From positions 26,329-90,328 of the forward strand of contig JAKPPU010000087.1 in assembly GCA_029547185.1 (NCBI GenBank): DNA of 64,000 nt, read 5' to 3'. Below, in pieces: positions 1 to 8,187 of this stretch (its first letter is position 1; the number at the start of each line of letters is the position of its first letter). This DNA is from Deltaproteobacteria bacterium. Lineage in GTDB: Bacteria; Desulfobacterota; Desulfomonilia; UBA1062. The notes under the pieces were generated by a model. It was given only the letters and a program-made list of their open reading frames with translations, made no database searches and was not told the DNA's origin. Made by a program: the position numbers and the translations under genes.

Positions 1-143
1 ATTTCCCCTCCTCCATCGAGGTCTCAGAGATGAAAGAGACCCTCATGCTCGCCTATGAGACGGGCTGCAAGGGCATCACGATCTATCGCGACCGCAGCAG
101 GGCCGGACAGGTCATCCGCTGCAGCACGGACAAGGTGTGCTGA
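1..143 (+). CDS. nrdJ: Adenosylcobalamin-dependent ribonucleotide reductase, C-terminal end (partial)
   Basis: Only the last 46 codons are present; the gene enters from the left edge in the frame beginning at base 3 and stops with TGA at 141-143. The peptide carries the block AYETGCKGITIYRDRSRAGQ, which matches the conserved end of class II (B12-dependent) ribonucleotide reductases, where a GCKG(I/T)T(I/V)YR(D)GSR segment closes the catalytic barrel. The family reduces ribonucleotides to deoxyribonucleotides in the cytoplasm and does not need oxygen. It ends soon after this block with a short tail containing two cysteines (IRCSTDKVC), plausibly the redox pair used for re-reduction, although the long zinc-finger tail of some NrdJ proteins is absent. 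It converges with the DUF4382 gene, 23 bases away. Confidence 0.8.
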   Translation, partial: FPSSIEVSEMKETLMLAYETGCKGITIYRDRSRAGQVIRCSTDKVC

Positions 144-166
144 ATCCGGCAATACTCAGGCAGGCC

Positions 167-1762
167 CTAATCGACCGTTATCTCTTTGTCATCGATGATA
201 TAGGCGAAGGCCAGGAATCCGTCCCCGGCATCAAGACCTTTCCAGAAGCCGAAGCATCTGACACTATCCCTCTCTTCTATATCACCGAATGTTGCGAGAC
301 ATTCGCCGTTGATGTCTATCCCTGTCGCATCGTATCTGATGCTCACTTTGATGGAGCACTGAAGCGTTTCGTCGTATACAGAGATTACTCTGGGAAGACC
401 GGGGATGTCCTCTACCTTTCCTGCGACACAATCGGGCATAATCCTCAACTCGAGTGGTTTACCGCAACGTTTGATGACTCTCACCCTGTATGGATGTTGA
501 CCCAGGAGAGGAATCAAATTTTCAGGGAAACATCCATCTCCCTCAATGAAAATACGGGTATCCCATGTTATCGGTATCTGCGCTGTCTGGCCATCATCCA
601 GTATGATGGTTAGGGTGTAATTGCCCGCGACCCCTTCCACCATTTTCGTAGTTCCTTCAATGGGAAGAACGAGTACGATGGCGGCGTTGAGTTTATCAGC
701 AACATCCTTGCCCAATACGAGGACATGCATGCCCTCCTCCAGCACCGGAACAGGGGTGTTGCATCCGGAGACAATGGGTGTCAGGCTGTCGAGGACGACT
801 CCAGCGGTTTCAGTAATCGATTCTTCTGTTACATACTCCAGGTTGAATCCCATACCGCTTACCGGGCCCCTGACAATACCGCACTGGCGTACGACATCTC
901 CTATGATAATGAGATCCGCCTTTATGCATCCGTCATCCACTTTGCCCCTTACCGTGACATACTGCCCATTCTGAATCTCCAGGGCAGACCCGAAGGTGCC
1001 GTTTGTATTGAAGATCAGAGTTTCTTCGGTGATGAGCACATCGACGCTTCCCAGACAGCCATCGTTCCCCAAGCAATGCTCGTCATTCCTGAGCAGGATG
1101 AACGACTCGGGGTATGCATCGTCATCTGTGTTATTAAGCGCGCTCACCGCGCCTTTCATAAAGATAGGGCACTCGGGAGGATTCTCCTTTGAAAGGATTT
1201 CCACAAAGACTATGGGTCGGAAATTTTCCCCATTTGAAATATTGAGCATCTTGTTCGCATCGATATCGAGCCTGATGTACAGGGTAGTATCTGCCTTTAC
1301 CTCGAAAGGACCTCGCGGATTGAGATCTATTTTACCACTCGGGACCTTAATTTCCTCACTCTCGCTGCTTAATTTATCAATAACTTCTACCTTCTGAACC
1401 CTGAGCCGTATCTTCTCGTATTTTCCCACAGGGACGTTATCACCCAGCTTGAGGAGAAAGTCCTCGTCCCGGTATGCAAGGAGATCGAACCTGTACCCCT
1501 CGCTTGAGCTGAAGATGACGACGCCGTGATCGTTCCCCTCCGGCAGGAGCGATACCTCGGTGATGGTGACCCAGATGTTCTCGTAGTCGTCCGAGGGCCC
1601 GTCCGTGAGGAGGATCCCCACCTTGCCATACCCTGCGGCTTCGCTGTTTGCCGTCTCGGAGGAGCTTCCCCCGCCCCCGCCGCATCCGAACGATATCAGA
1701 ACAGCACATACGCAGAGTGCGACCATGCCCCGTATGGCATCATATCTCCTCATCTTCTTCAT
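167..1762 (-). CDS. DUF4382 domain lipoprotein
   Basis: Predicted envelope lipoprotein of about 531 residues. The chosen ATG at 1762 follows a GGAGAGGGG ribosome binding site; the frame stays open 42 codons upstream but without a comparable site. Residues 1-27 are a lipoprotein signal (MKKMRR, a hydrophobic stretch, then SFGC with Cys27), followed by a Gly/Ser spacer. Residues about 40-185 match DUF4382: GKVGILLTDGPSDDYENIWV, then VTITEVSLLP and a stretch ending RLDIDANKMLNI. The rest (about 190-531) is a run of beta-rich segments resembling DUF5666-like units (GxV, ITxxT, VxVxG patterns), with many cysteines. Function is unknown; DUF4382 proteins are usually surface or periplasmic. It stands alone, divergent from nothing nearby, with a 143-base gap to the next gene upstream. 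Confidence 0.8.
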   Translation of the reverse strand: MKKMRRYDAIRGMVALCVCAVLISFGCGGGGGSSSETANSEAAGYGKVGILLTDGPSDDYENIWVTITEVSLLPEGNDHGVVIFSSSEGYRFDLLAYRDEDFLLKLGDNVPVGKYEKIRLRVQKVEVIDKLSSESEEIKVPSGKIDLNPRGPFEVKADTTLYIRLDIDANKMLNISNGENFRPIVFVEILSKENPPECPIFMKGAVSALNNTDDDAYPESFILLRNDEHCLGNDGCLGSVDVLITEETLIFNTNGTFGSALEIQNGQYVTVRGKVDDGCIKADLIIIGDVVRQCGIVRGPVSGMGFNLEYVTEESITETAGVVLDSLTPIVSGCNTPVPVLEEGMHVLVLGKDVADKLNAAIVLVLPIEGTTKMVEGVAGNYTLTIILDDGQTAQIPITWDTRIFIEGDGCFPENLIPLLGQHPYRVRVIKRCGKPLELRIMPDCVAGKVEDIPGLPRVISVYDETLQCSIKVSIRYDATGIDINGECLATFGDIEERDSVRCFGFWKGLDAGDGFLAFAYIIDDKEITVD

Positions 1763-1905
1763 ACCCCTCTCCTGCCATAAAGTTCCTGCATCATCATCCC
1801 GCAGGAAAAACCCTATCCTATGCCTGAAGATACTTGTTGTCCAATGCATTATAGAATAATCGCATCCAGTAATTTTGCAAGCATTCAAGGATGTTGCAAA
1901 ATAGC

Positions 1906-3771
1906 CTAGATCTTTACATGAAAAGCGGCGAGGTGATCGTCCATGCCGCTCGTCCGGATATCCGGCATGTCGTTGAAGTCGGCAGGGAAGCTCCTCCCGA
2001 GCGCCTTTTCAAGAGACCGCAGCACCCGCCCTTCTTCCCGAGCACCTGCCTCCCTGGGGAGAAAAACATTCAAAATGTGCACCTCGCCTTCGAGAGGAAC
2101 GAGCGTCAGGGCATGGCCGGCCTCACCGAGATCGGTCCTCAGGAAGAGCTGGATCGAGCGGGAGGCATGTCCCGTGGCCATGAATTCCCTGTCGTTCAGA
2201 TGGGGCGCTCGCGGTGCAATCGCCTTCAGGAACAGGATGTCTTCTTCATGCCGGAAATATTCATCGGGCACGATCCAGGTGAGGAGGGTGAAGGGATTTG
2301 CCTCGAGGATGGGACGCAGGACCCTCCGTATCCGCTCTTTTCTGTCCCGCCACGACGGGTCGGCGATCTCGACGGCGAGGGCCTGACCGATCGATCCGGC
2401 GGGGACGGCATCATTTGGCGCGTTCCCGGCGAGGATGAGGCGGCTGATGATTCTCGCCCCGTCGTTGCTTGAAGGCGCATTCCCCGTCCGGGGAAGCTCG
2501 ATCGGGAAATACGATTCGCCCGTGAGGCGCTCGGCATGGGCAAAGGCCTCCCGCATTTCTTCAGGCCCCATCCAGGGCGTCTTCGTTACATAGTACGGGG
2601 GCAGGTCCTGATACGAGATGCCCATTCCGGACGCCTGCGCCTTGAGGAGCGTACCGGGGAGCACGCTCACGGGAAAGAGGTTTAAAGAATCGCAGAGATT
2701 GTTTTGGAGCACGAAATCGATGGAGCGCTTCACGTCGTCGATGGCATCTCCGGGGAGGCCAACCATGATGTCTGTCGCAACGTGCACGCCCCGTGCCCTC
2801 AACAGGGAGACGCCCCTGGTGAACAGAGCCTCGTCGAAGCGCCTGCCGCTTAAATTCAGGGCCTTCCCGTTCGTGCTCTGGAGCCCGATCTCCGCATGCG
2901 TCAAGCCTGCGCGCACGAGGGCGTCCGCAGTATCCTGTGATACGTCTTCTGCATTGAGCTCGCAGCTTATCCTCATGGGCCTGGTCTTTTGCGCATGCTC
3001 GAGCAGAGAGAGGAGCGATTTCAGCTCAGGCCTGCGGGCAAAGCACGGATCGATGAAGCTGATCTCTTCGACACCCTCATGAAGGGCACGGTCGACCTCG
3101 GCAGAGACCCTCCCGAGGTCGAACGTGCGGAGCTTCCTGAACTGCTTGTGGTAGGAGCAGTAGGAGCATCGGTGCACGCAGCCCCTCACCGTCTCGAGGA
3201 AGATCGTTTTCATATACGACGGACCCACTGCTCCGGCAAGGTAGGGAGAAGGGATCGAGTCGAGATCGCGTGCGGGCCCGCGCTTAAAGGTTTCCGCAAG
3301 CCGCTCCCCCTGTGGCACGATGAGGCCGGGGATTGCAGACAGGTCGCTCGAGCCTCGTGCCCATGCAGCGATCAGATCACGGAAGGTCTCCTCTCCCTCG
3401 CCGTGGATGGCCGCATCGAACCCGCCCCGGGAAAGGAGGCTGCTGTCCCCGGTGATCTCGGGGCCGCCGAGGACGGTCCGGACCCTTCCAAGCCGTTCAC
3501 CGATCTTCCGGCAGAGGTGCAGGCTCCTCTCGATGTTCCAGAGATAGCAGGAGAAGCCCACCACATCAGGCTTCAGATTCCCGATCCAGTCGAGGATCGC
3601 GGCGTCGCCCCCGAGGGAAACGATGTGCGGGGGGCAGATCTCCATTTCGATGCCGCCGGGAAGGTTCTGCCCGGCATATGCCTTGAGGTAGCCCGCAGCC
3701 AGGGGGATGTTCTCCAGGGAGTATCCGTAGTCGTGAGACTGCACGGGAAGCTGCAGGAGCGCCGCCTTCAT
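1906..3771 (-). CDS. B12-binding radical SAM protein
   Basis: Cytoplasmic enzyme of about 621 residues. Residues 1-160 form a cobalamin-binding-like domain (GYLKAYAG, KPDVVGFSCYLWN, VLGGPEIT, DAAIHGEGEETF), followed by a radical SAM core with the cluster ligands in CVHRCSYC (Cys198, 202, 205) and the downstream blocks ISFIDPCFARR, AEIGLQSTN and HVATDIMVGLPGD. A C-terminal DUF4080-like region of about 200 residues completes it, the arrangement seen in BchE/anaerobic-cyclase-like subfamilies whose substrates are mostly unknown. The start was set at the ATG at 3771, because the GAGGGG site lies nine bases before it but directly abuts the alternative ATG at 3780. The substrate cannot be named from sequence; no pathway partner is adjacent. 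Confidence 0.85.
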   Translation of the reverse strand: MKAALLQLPVQSHDYGYSLENIPLAAGYLKAYAGQNLPGGIEMEICPPHIVSLGGDAAILDWIGNLKPDVVGFSCYLWNIERSLHLCRKIGERLGRVRTVLGGPEITGDSSLLSRGGFDAAIHGEGEETFRDLIAAWARGSSDLSAIPGLIVPQGERLAETFKRGPARDLDSIPSPYLAGAVGPSYMKTIFLETVRGCVHRCSYCSYHKQFRKLRTFDLGRVSAEVDRALHEGVEEISFIDPCFARRPELKSLLSLLEHAQKTRPMRISCELNAEDVSQDTADALVRAGLTHAEIGLQSTNGKALNLSGRRFDEALFTRGVSLLRARGVHVATDIMVGLPGDAIDDVKRSIDFVLQNNLCDSLNLFPVSVLPGTLLKAQASGMGISYQDLPPYYVTKTPWMGPEEMREAFAHAERLTGESYFPIELPRTGNAPSSNDGARIISRLILAGNAPNDAVPAGSIGQALAVEIADPSWRDRKERIRRVLRPILEANPFTLLTWIVPDEYFRHEEDILFLKAIAPRAPHLNDREFMATGHASRSIQLFLRTDLGEAGHALTLVPLEGEVHILNVFLPREAGAREEGRVLRSLEKALGRSFPADFNDMPDIRTSGMDDHLAAFHVKI

Positions 3772-3883
3772 GCAGAGCATCCCCTCGCGGTGCCTTCCTG
3801 GCCGGATTCGAGCCTGTGGGCCATGATCCCTCTTTCCTCAAGGAATATCTTTCCGGTCTGTATGCCATGGATGCGGCGAGGTT

Positions 3884-4939
3884 TCAATGCCCGGGCCCCA
3901 GACCGTATCTGCAGAAGTCCCTGAACGTCCGGTTGAGGTAGTATACGCAGTCCTTGTCCCTGAAGAACCGCCTGTAGCGGAGCTCTTCGATATGCCGGTA
4001 TTCGTTCTTCTTGCCCTCGTACTCGTTGACCACATAGATCTCGGGCCTGGGGTCGAAGTTCATCTCGACGCGCTTGAACATGTACCTGACGAGCAGGTCT
4101 GCATCCGGGAACGAGTATCCGCAGAAAATGATCCTTTTGACATGCCTGAGTGCGGACTCGGCCCTGCGCATGATCTGGAGCAGGAAATAGTTTTCCATGC
4201 CCTGCAGATAGGTGGGAGGGGTGATGATGGGCACGGTGGACATTCCGCAGTCGAGGCAGGTGACCGGCTCCTCGACGAGCCGTGCGACCTCGCGCTCGCG
4301 GGGAGTGAGCGTCAGGGAGATGCACGTGGGGCAGTAGAGCCAGTTCAGGGACCCGTGGAGCTTGTAGAGCTCGATCGCCCTTTCCTTTCTCGGCCGCATC
4401 CAGTTGTGCCCGCGCCCGTAGTTCGTGAACTCCACCCGGTAGTCGAGGTCGTACTCGGGATGGAGCTCGGTGAGGGCATTGTCGATGAGGATGTCGTAGT
4501 TGAGCGAGAGGAAGGCGGTCGATCGTATCCTTCCCTCGTCCGTGAGTCGCTTGACGAGGGCCCTGTGGTATCCCTTGGGCTCCATGAGGGTACGGTTGAG
4601 GACCAGGGCGATGAGGAAGATGAGGTCTTCGCGGATGGTCTGCACGTCCGGCGACCGGATCATGGCTGAGTATCCCTTGAAGCTCTCTCCCCGGTCGATG
4701 GCGATCTCGAGGATGCCCAGGACCTCCTCGAACGACGGGAAGATGATCCCATCGACAGGCCCCTTGATGTCGACGCCGAAGAACTGTTTGAAGAAGCGGT
4801 GCAGCCTTTCGATGCTGGCGGGATTGCGGGGATAGCCGCTGTCGGTCCTGAAGAACTCCGCAAACAGGTCTTTCTGCACGGGCGCGCCCTCGGATGCCGA
4901 AGCGCCTGCGCCGAGAACGATCATGTCTTCGATTGCCAC
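3884..4939 (-). CDS. SIR2-like domain protein
   Basis: Soluble protein of 351 residues of the SIR2_2 type. Visible signatures: the NAD-binding GAGAS at residues 10-14, SLNYD at 145-149, YKLHGSLNW at 192-200 (the histidine aligns with the sirtuin catalytic base), two CxxC pairs (Cys203/206 and Cys228/231) likely holding zinc, and FCGYSFPDAD at 272-281. Family members cleave NAD or deacylate proteins; SIR2_2 proteins are common effector domains in anti-phage systems (Thoeris, DSR, SIR2-HerA). Here no HerA, Argonaute or TIR partner is next to it. The start is GTG at 4939, supported by AAGGGG seven bases upstream. Function as a stand-alone NADase or a defence protein is inference only. Confidence 0.8.
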   Translation of the reverse strand: MAIEDMIVLGAGASASEGAPVQKDLFAEFFRTDSGYPRNPASIERLHRFFKQFFGVDIKGPVDGIIFPSFEEVLGILEIAIDRGESFKGYSAMIRSPDVQTIREDLIFLIALVLNRTLMEPKGYHRALVKRLTDEGRIRSTAFLSLNYDILIDNALTELHPEYDLDYRVEFTNYGRGHNWMRPRKERAIELYKLHGSLNWLYCPTCISLTLTPREREVARLVEEPVTCLDCGMSTVPIITPPTYLQGMENYFLLQIMRRAESALRHVKRIIFCGYSFPDADLLVRYMFKRVEMNFDPRPEIYVVNEYEGKKNEYRHIEELRYRRFFRDKDCVYYLNRTFRDFCRYGLGPGH

Positions 4940-5014
4940 AGCCGGTCCCCTTCAAACATCACCATAGTGTCTATAATCAGAGGCTCATGGGGAGTATGCA
5001 AGCAGGGCACCGCG

Positions 5015-5197
5015 AGTCGCATTGACGAGAAGGAGGGCGACATCACGGTCGATGACGAGAACAACCATTACCCCGTCACTGTCCATTTGAAGACGCAGGA
5101 CCGTCACAAGGTGAAGGTCGGAGACAGGGTGAGGATCAAGCTTGAGCGGGGCTCACTCATCGCCAATACGGTTATCGTGGAGAACAAGGCAAAATAA
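5015..5197 (+). pseudogene. Headless fragment of a small periplasmic-type protein
   Basis: In the frame ending with TAA at 5195-5197, the 58 codons from 5021 translate to a segment starting IDEKEGDITV and containing YPVTVHLKTQDRHKVKVGDRV, which closely matches the second half of the protein encoded tail-to-tail just downstream (IDEKKGDINV, YEITVHLKAEDRSKVKVGDR). The copy lacks the signal peptide and the N-terminal third, has no start codon with a ribosome site (upstream in-frame sequence is unrelated), and ends 11 bases before the stop of its homologue. It is best read as a 5'-truncated duplicate. It could be an expressed short cytoplasmic form from a weak GTG near 4969, but nothing supports that. 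Confidence 0.6.
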
Positions 5198-5208
5198 ATT
5201 TCGAGTCC

Positions 5209-5535
5209 TTATTGATCAAGCGGTTTCTGCGGGAGGATCGTCCTGGCCACGTTCGTATTCGGCTGGGTCAGGATCTTTACCCTGTCCCCGACTTTAACCT
5301 TGGAACGGTCTTCCGCCTTCAGGTGGACGGTGATCTCGTAATGCTTGGCCTCGTCCATGACGTTGATGTCGCCCTTCTTCTCGTCAATGGACGTGACCGT
5401 TCCCAGGACCGTGCGTCCCATGCTCGGCCTGAATTTGTCTTCGTCGGAGCCTGTGGAAATGCCCCCGGAAAAATCCGCCGATGCCTGGAACACGAATGCA
5501 AACAGCATGATGACGCTCATCAGTACCTTCTTCAT
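5209..5535 (-). CDS. Small secreted protein, DUF5666/OB-like
   Basis: A 108-residue protein with a clean signal peptide (MKKVLMSVIMLFAFVFQASA, cleavage after ASA). The mature part contains GTVTSIDEKKGDINVMDE, then HYEITVHLKAEDRSKVKVGDRVKILTQPN. This short beta-barrel-like pattern (T-x-I-D-x-x-x-G-x-I-x-V followed by KVGD-x-V) is typical of small periplasmic DUF5666/OB-like proteins whose role is unknown. The start at 5535 was chosen over upstream in-frame codons because GGAGG lies ten bases before it and because it begins the signal peptide. A homologous headless fragment lies tail-to-tail at 5015-5197. A similar small protein sits in the copper cluster at 17445-17783. Confidence 0.7.
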   Translation of the reverse strand: MKKVLMSVIMLFAFVFQASADFSGGISTGSDEDKFRPSMGRTVLGTVTSIDEKKGDINVMDEAKHYEITVHLKAEDRSKVKVGDRVKILTQPNTNVARTILPQKPLDQ

Positions 5536-5726
5536 GACCTGGGTCCTCCCTGTCGAACCGGATCTCTGTGTCCTGCAATGCAAGATATGTAGGGAAAAGG
5601 CAAATAAAAAGCAACCCATAACCGCGCTTACCGTGCGGTTTCATACATCCTTTTTCTTTCACTGGCATCTAATCGGATAGAAGCATATAAGCATACTGGT
5701 CTGAACAAGAACACACGGGAGGATGG

Positions 5727-8027
5727 ATGAAGGGAACAAAAGGGCAGAGCGACCACCTGAACCTGCTCTGCGACATCGGCGATCTGACCGACCTGCTCGT
5801 CAGCAGCTTAAGCGTGGACAACTTCCTCCAGCGCGCCGTCGAGATGGTGGCCCGCTACCTCAACGCGGACGTCTGCTCCATCTACCTCTATGACGAGCCC
5901 TCGGGCGAGCTCTATCTCGCTGCGACGACCGGTCTCAATCCGGAGGCCGTGGGAAAGGTTCGCATGAAGATCGGTGAAGGGATCGTGGGCCACTGCTTCC
6001 AGAACCTCAGGCCGGTATGCGAGGGCAAGGCCGTCCTCAATCCTCACTTCAAGCGCTTCGAAGAGGCGGGCGAGGATCGCTTCAAATCGTTCATGGTCGT
6101 GCCGATCCACCGGGGAGCCGTCAGGATCGGCGCCATCGTGGTAGAGCACGAGAGGCCGGATGTGTTCGAGGAGGCCGAGATCATGGCGCTGCGTGCCGCT
6201 TCGTCACAGCTCGCCTCATCCATCGAGAACGCGCGGCTTCTCATGGAGGTGAAGCGCGAGGAAGGAGCGGCTCCGGCCGAACACCCGCCCGCGATCAAAA
6301 GCCCCCTCAAAGCGGAGATTGCCAGCGAAGGGATCGCCTATGGCCCGGTGACCGTGTTCAGGAGGAGCAGCCCTGCCTCGCTCATCGAATCCTCGCCCGA
6401 GGATGCCTCTCTCACCCTGGAAGATTTCCGCAGGGCCGTTGACGTCACGGCAGAGCAGCTTCAGTCCCTCCAGTCGCAGTTTGCCAAACGCCTGCCCGAG
6501 AGTGCATCCCTCATCTTCACCACCCATTTCATGATGCTCAAGGACGAGAGCTTCGTCGGCAGGATGGCCGCGCTCATCGAGCAGGGCACGAACCCCCTGC
6601 ACGCGGTTTCCCAGGTATCGGGGCATTACACTGCCCTGTTCCTCGCCAACCCCCATGAATACGTCCGTGAGAAGGCAAACGACGTCGAGGACCTGACGCT
6701 GCGCATCCTGCGCAACCTCAAAAGGCCGGGGTCTGCCGGTGCGGGATTCGGCAGCAAGCGCATCGTCATCGCGAGCCAGCTCTATCCCTCCGACATCCTG
6801 AAGCTCGTCGCCAATGACACTCAGGGGGTCATCCTGGTCGGCGGGGGCGCCACAGCCCACATCTCCATCCTCTCGCGCTCGCTCCATATCCCGCTGCTCA
6901 TGGCCTCCCAGCACGAGCTCCTGAGCATCCCCGAGGACACGCCGGTGCTCATGGACGGCTACATGGGCAACATCTATATCAGACCGTCCCAGAGGGTCAT
7001 AAAGGGATTCAAAACACGTGAGAATACACGGCTGGCGGCAATCCGCAGGGACAAGCCTATCTCCCCGGTCACACGGACGAGCGACGGCGAGGAGGTCGGC
7101 CTCCTCGCGAACATCAACCTCTTAAGCGAGATCCCCCTTGCCAAGGAGCTCAAGGCGCAGGGAGTCGGGCTCTACCGGACCGAATTTCCCTTCCTCATCC
7201 GCTCGACCTTCCCTTCCGAGACCGAGCAGTATCTGGTATACAAGCGGCTCTTCGACGAGATGAAGAACCACACCGTCACTGTCCGCACCCTCGACGTGGG
7301 AGGAGAAAAGGTCCTCGCGTACCTCGACACCCCTCCCGAGGCCAATCCCGAGCTGGGCATGCGGTCGATCCGCTTTTCCCTCGACCGCCGCGACGTCTTC
7401 GAAACCCAGATCAGGGCGATCCTCCGGGCTGCGCACGGATCGAGGGATGCGCGGATCATGTTCCCCATGATCTCGTCGGTGGATGAGTTCCTGGAGGCGC
7501 GGCGGATCGTGCTGGACTGCATGAAAGGGCTCAAGAAAGAGCATCTCCCCTACAACTCCGCGATCTCCATCGGCATGATGGTGGAGCTCCCCTCCATAGG
7601 AGAGATCATCGACAGCCTGTCCGAGGTATCCGACTTCTTTGCCATCGGCACGAACGATTTCATCCAGTACATGCTCGCAGCGGACCGGACCAACCAGCGG
7701 GTTGCACGGTACTACGCCGCTCACCACCCCGCAGTTTTGAGGGGCCTCTACCGCGTGGTCGAGGCGGCCAGGGGCAGGAACAGGGAAGTTTCCATCTGCG
7801 GAGAGATGGCGCACGAGATCTCGCACCTCCCCTTCCTCCTCGGCATCGGCATCCGCAGCTTCAGTGTGGACCCCCAGTTCCTGCCAGCCCTTCAGGAGGC
7901 GGTCTCAAAGATAAGCATCCCCGATGCAGTCGAATACGCGAAGCTCCTCCTCTCGAAATCGAGCCTCAGGGACACTCTGGCCCTGATGGAAGACGGGGCG
8001 TGGAAGAAACGCTTCGGCAGGATATGA
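5727..8027 (+). CDS. ptsP: GAF-domain PEP-protein phosphotransferase (enzyme I-Ntr)
   Basis: Cytoplasmic 766-residue enzyme that takes phosphate from phosphoenolpyruvate and passes it to an NPr-type HPr, starting the nitrogen-related phosphotransfer chain. Residues 20-170 form a GAF sensor domain. Residues about 195-330 match the HPr-binding helical domain. The phospho-histidine domain contains GGGATAHIS with His378 as the acceptor. The PEP-binding barrel shows GLYRTEFPFL, RTLDVGGEKV, ELGMRSIRF, GTNDFIQYMLAADR and the active-site cysteine in SICGEM (Cys691). All catalytic motifs are intact. An ATG at 5727 follows GGGAGG closely; an alternative ATG at 5723 is out of frame. It is a single-gene unit here; ptsN and ptsO/npr are not in the window. 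Confidence 0.92.
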   Translation: MKGTKGQSDHLNLLCDIGDLTDLLVSSLSVDNFLQRAVEMVARYLNADVCSIYLYDEPSGELYLAATTGLNPEAVGKVRMKIGEGIVGHCFQNLRPVCEGKAVLNPHFKRFEEAGEDRFKSFMVVPIHRGAVRIGAIVVEHERPDVFEEAEIMALRAASSQLASSIENARLLMEVKREEGAAPAEHPPAIKSPLKAEIASEGIAYGPVTVFRRSSPASLIESSPEDASLTLEDFRRAVDVTAEQLQSLQSQFAKRLPESASLIFTTHFMMLKDESFVGRMAALIEQGTNPLHAVSQVSGHYTALFLANPHEYVREKANDVEDLTLRILRNLKRPGSAGAGFGSKRIVIASQLYPSDILKLVANDTQGVILVGGGATAHISILSRSLHIPLLMASQHELLSIPEDTPVLMDGYMGNIYIRPSQRVIKGFKTRENTRLAAIRRDKPISPVTRTSDGEEVGLLANINLLSEIPLAKELKAQGVGLYRTEFPFLIRSTFPSETEQYLVYKRLFDEMKNHTVTVRTLDVGGEKVLAYLDTPPEANPELGMRSIRFSLDRRDVFETQIRAILRAAHGSRDARIMFPMISSVDEFLEARRIVLDCMKGLKKEHLPYNSAISIGMMVELPSIGEIIDSLSEVSDFFAIGTNDFIQYMLAADRTNQRVARYYAAHHPAVLRGLYRVVEAARGRNREVSICGEMAHEISHLPFLLGIGIRSFSVDPQFLPALQEAVSKISIPDAVEYAKLLLSKSSLRDTLALMEDGAWKKRFGRI

Positions 8028-8063
8028 CCCCGTACAAGCGAGACGTATGATGGAATGACTTTC

Positions 8064-8093
8064 CTGTCATTCCCTTAGAAGGCGGGAATCCAG
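8064..8093. repeat. Dispersed CATTCCC...GGGAAT hairpin repeat
   Basis: In the 160-base gap after ptsP, the arms ATTCCC (8069-8074) and GGGAAT (8084-8089) surround a short loop, inside the larger pattern CTGTCATTCCC-TTAGAAGGC-GGGAATCCAG. The same core, CATTCCCGCGAAGGCG, reappears at the extreme right end of the window (63985-64000). Sequences of this form are widespread short interspersed palindromes in bacterial genomes. Located between convergent genes, it may help terminate both transcripts. Confidence 0.6.
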
Positions 8094-8187
8094 AGGATCT
8101 CGTGCTCCCGAGACCACTCCACCCGGTTTATACACTAAACGCATTCCTCCCTACCGCGTCATCCACGTAAAATGAGGATACAGGAGA

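Noticed and set aside
725..1192. Plus-strand open frames opposite the DUF4382 gene
   Set aside because: Shadows of the minus-strand coding sequence, with no ribosome site and no recognisable domain.
8064..8093. CRISPR repeat
   Set aside because: Single palindrome without spacers; similar wording at the window end is a 21-bp tandem array with no unique spacers.
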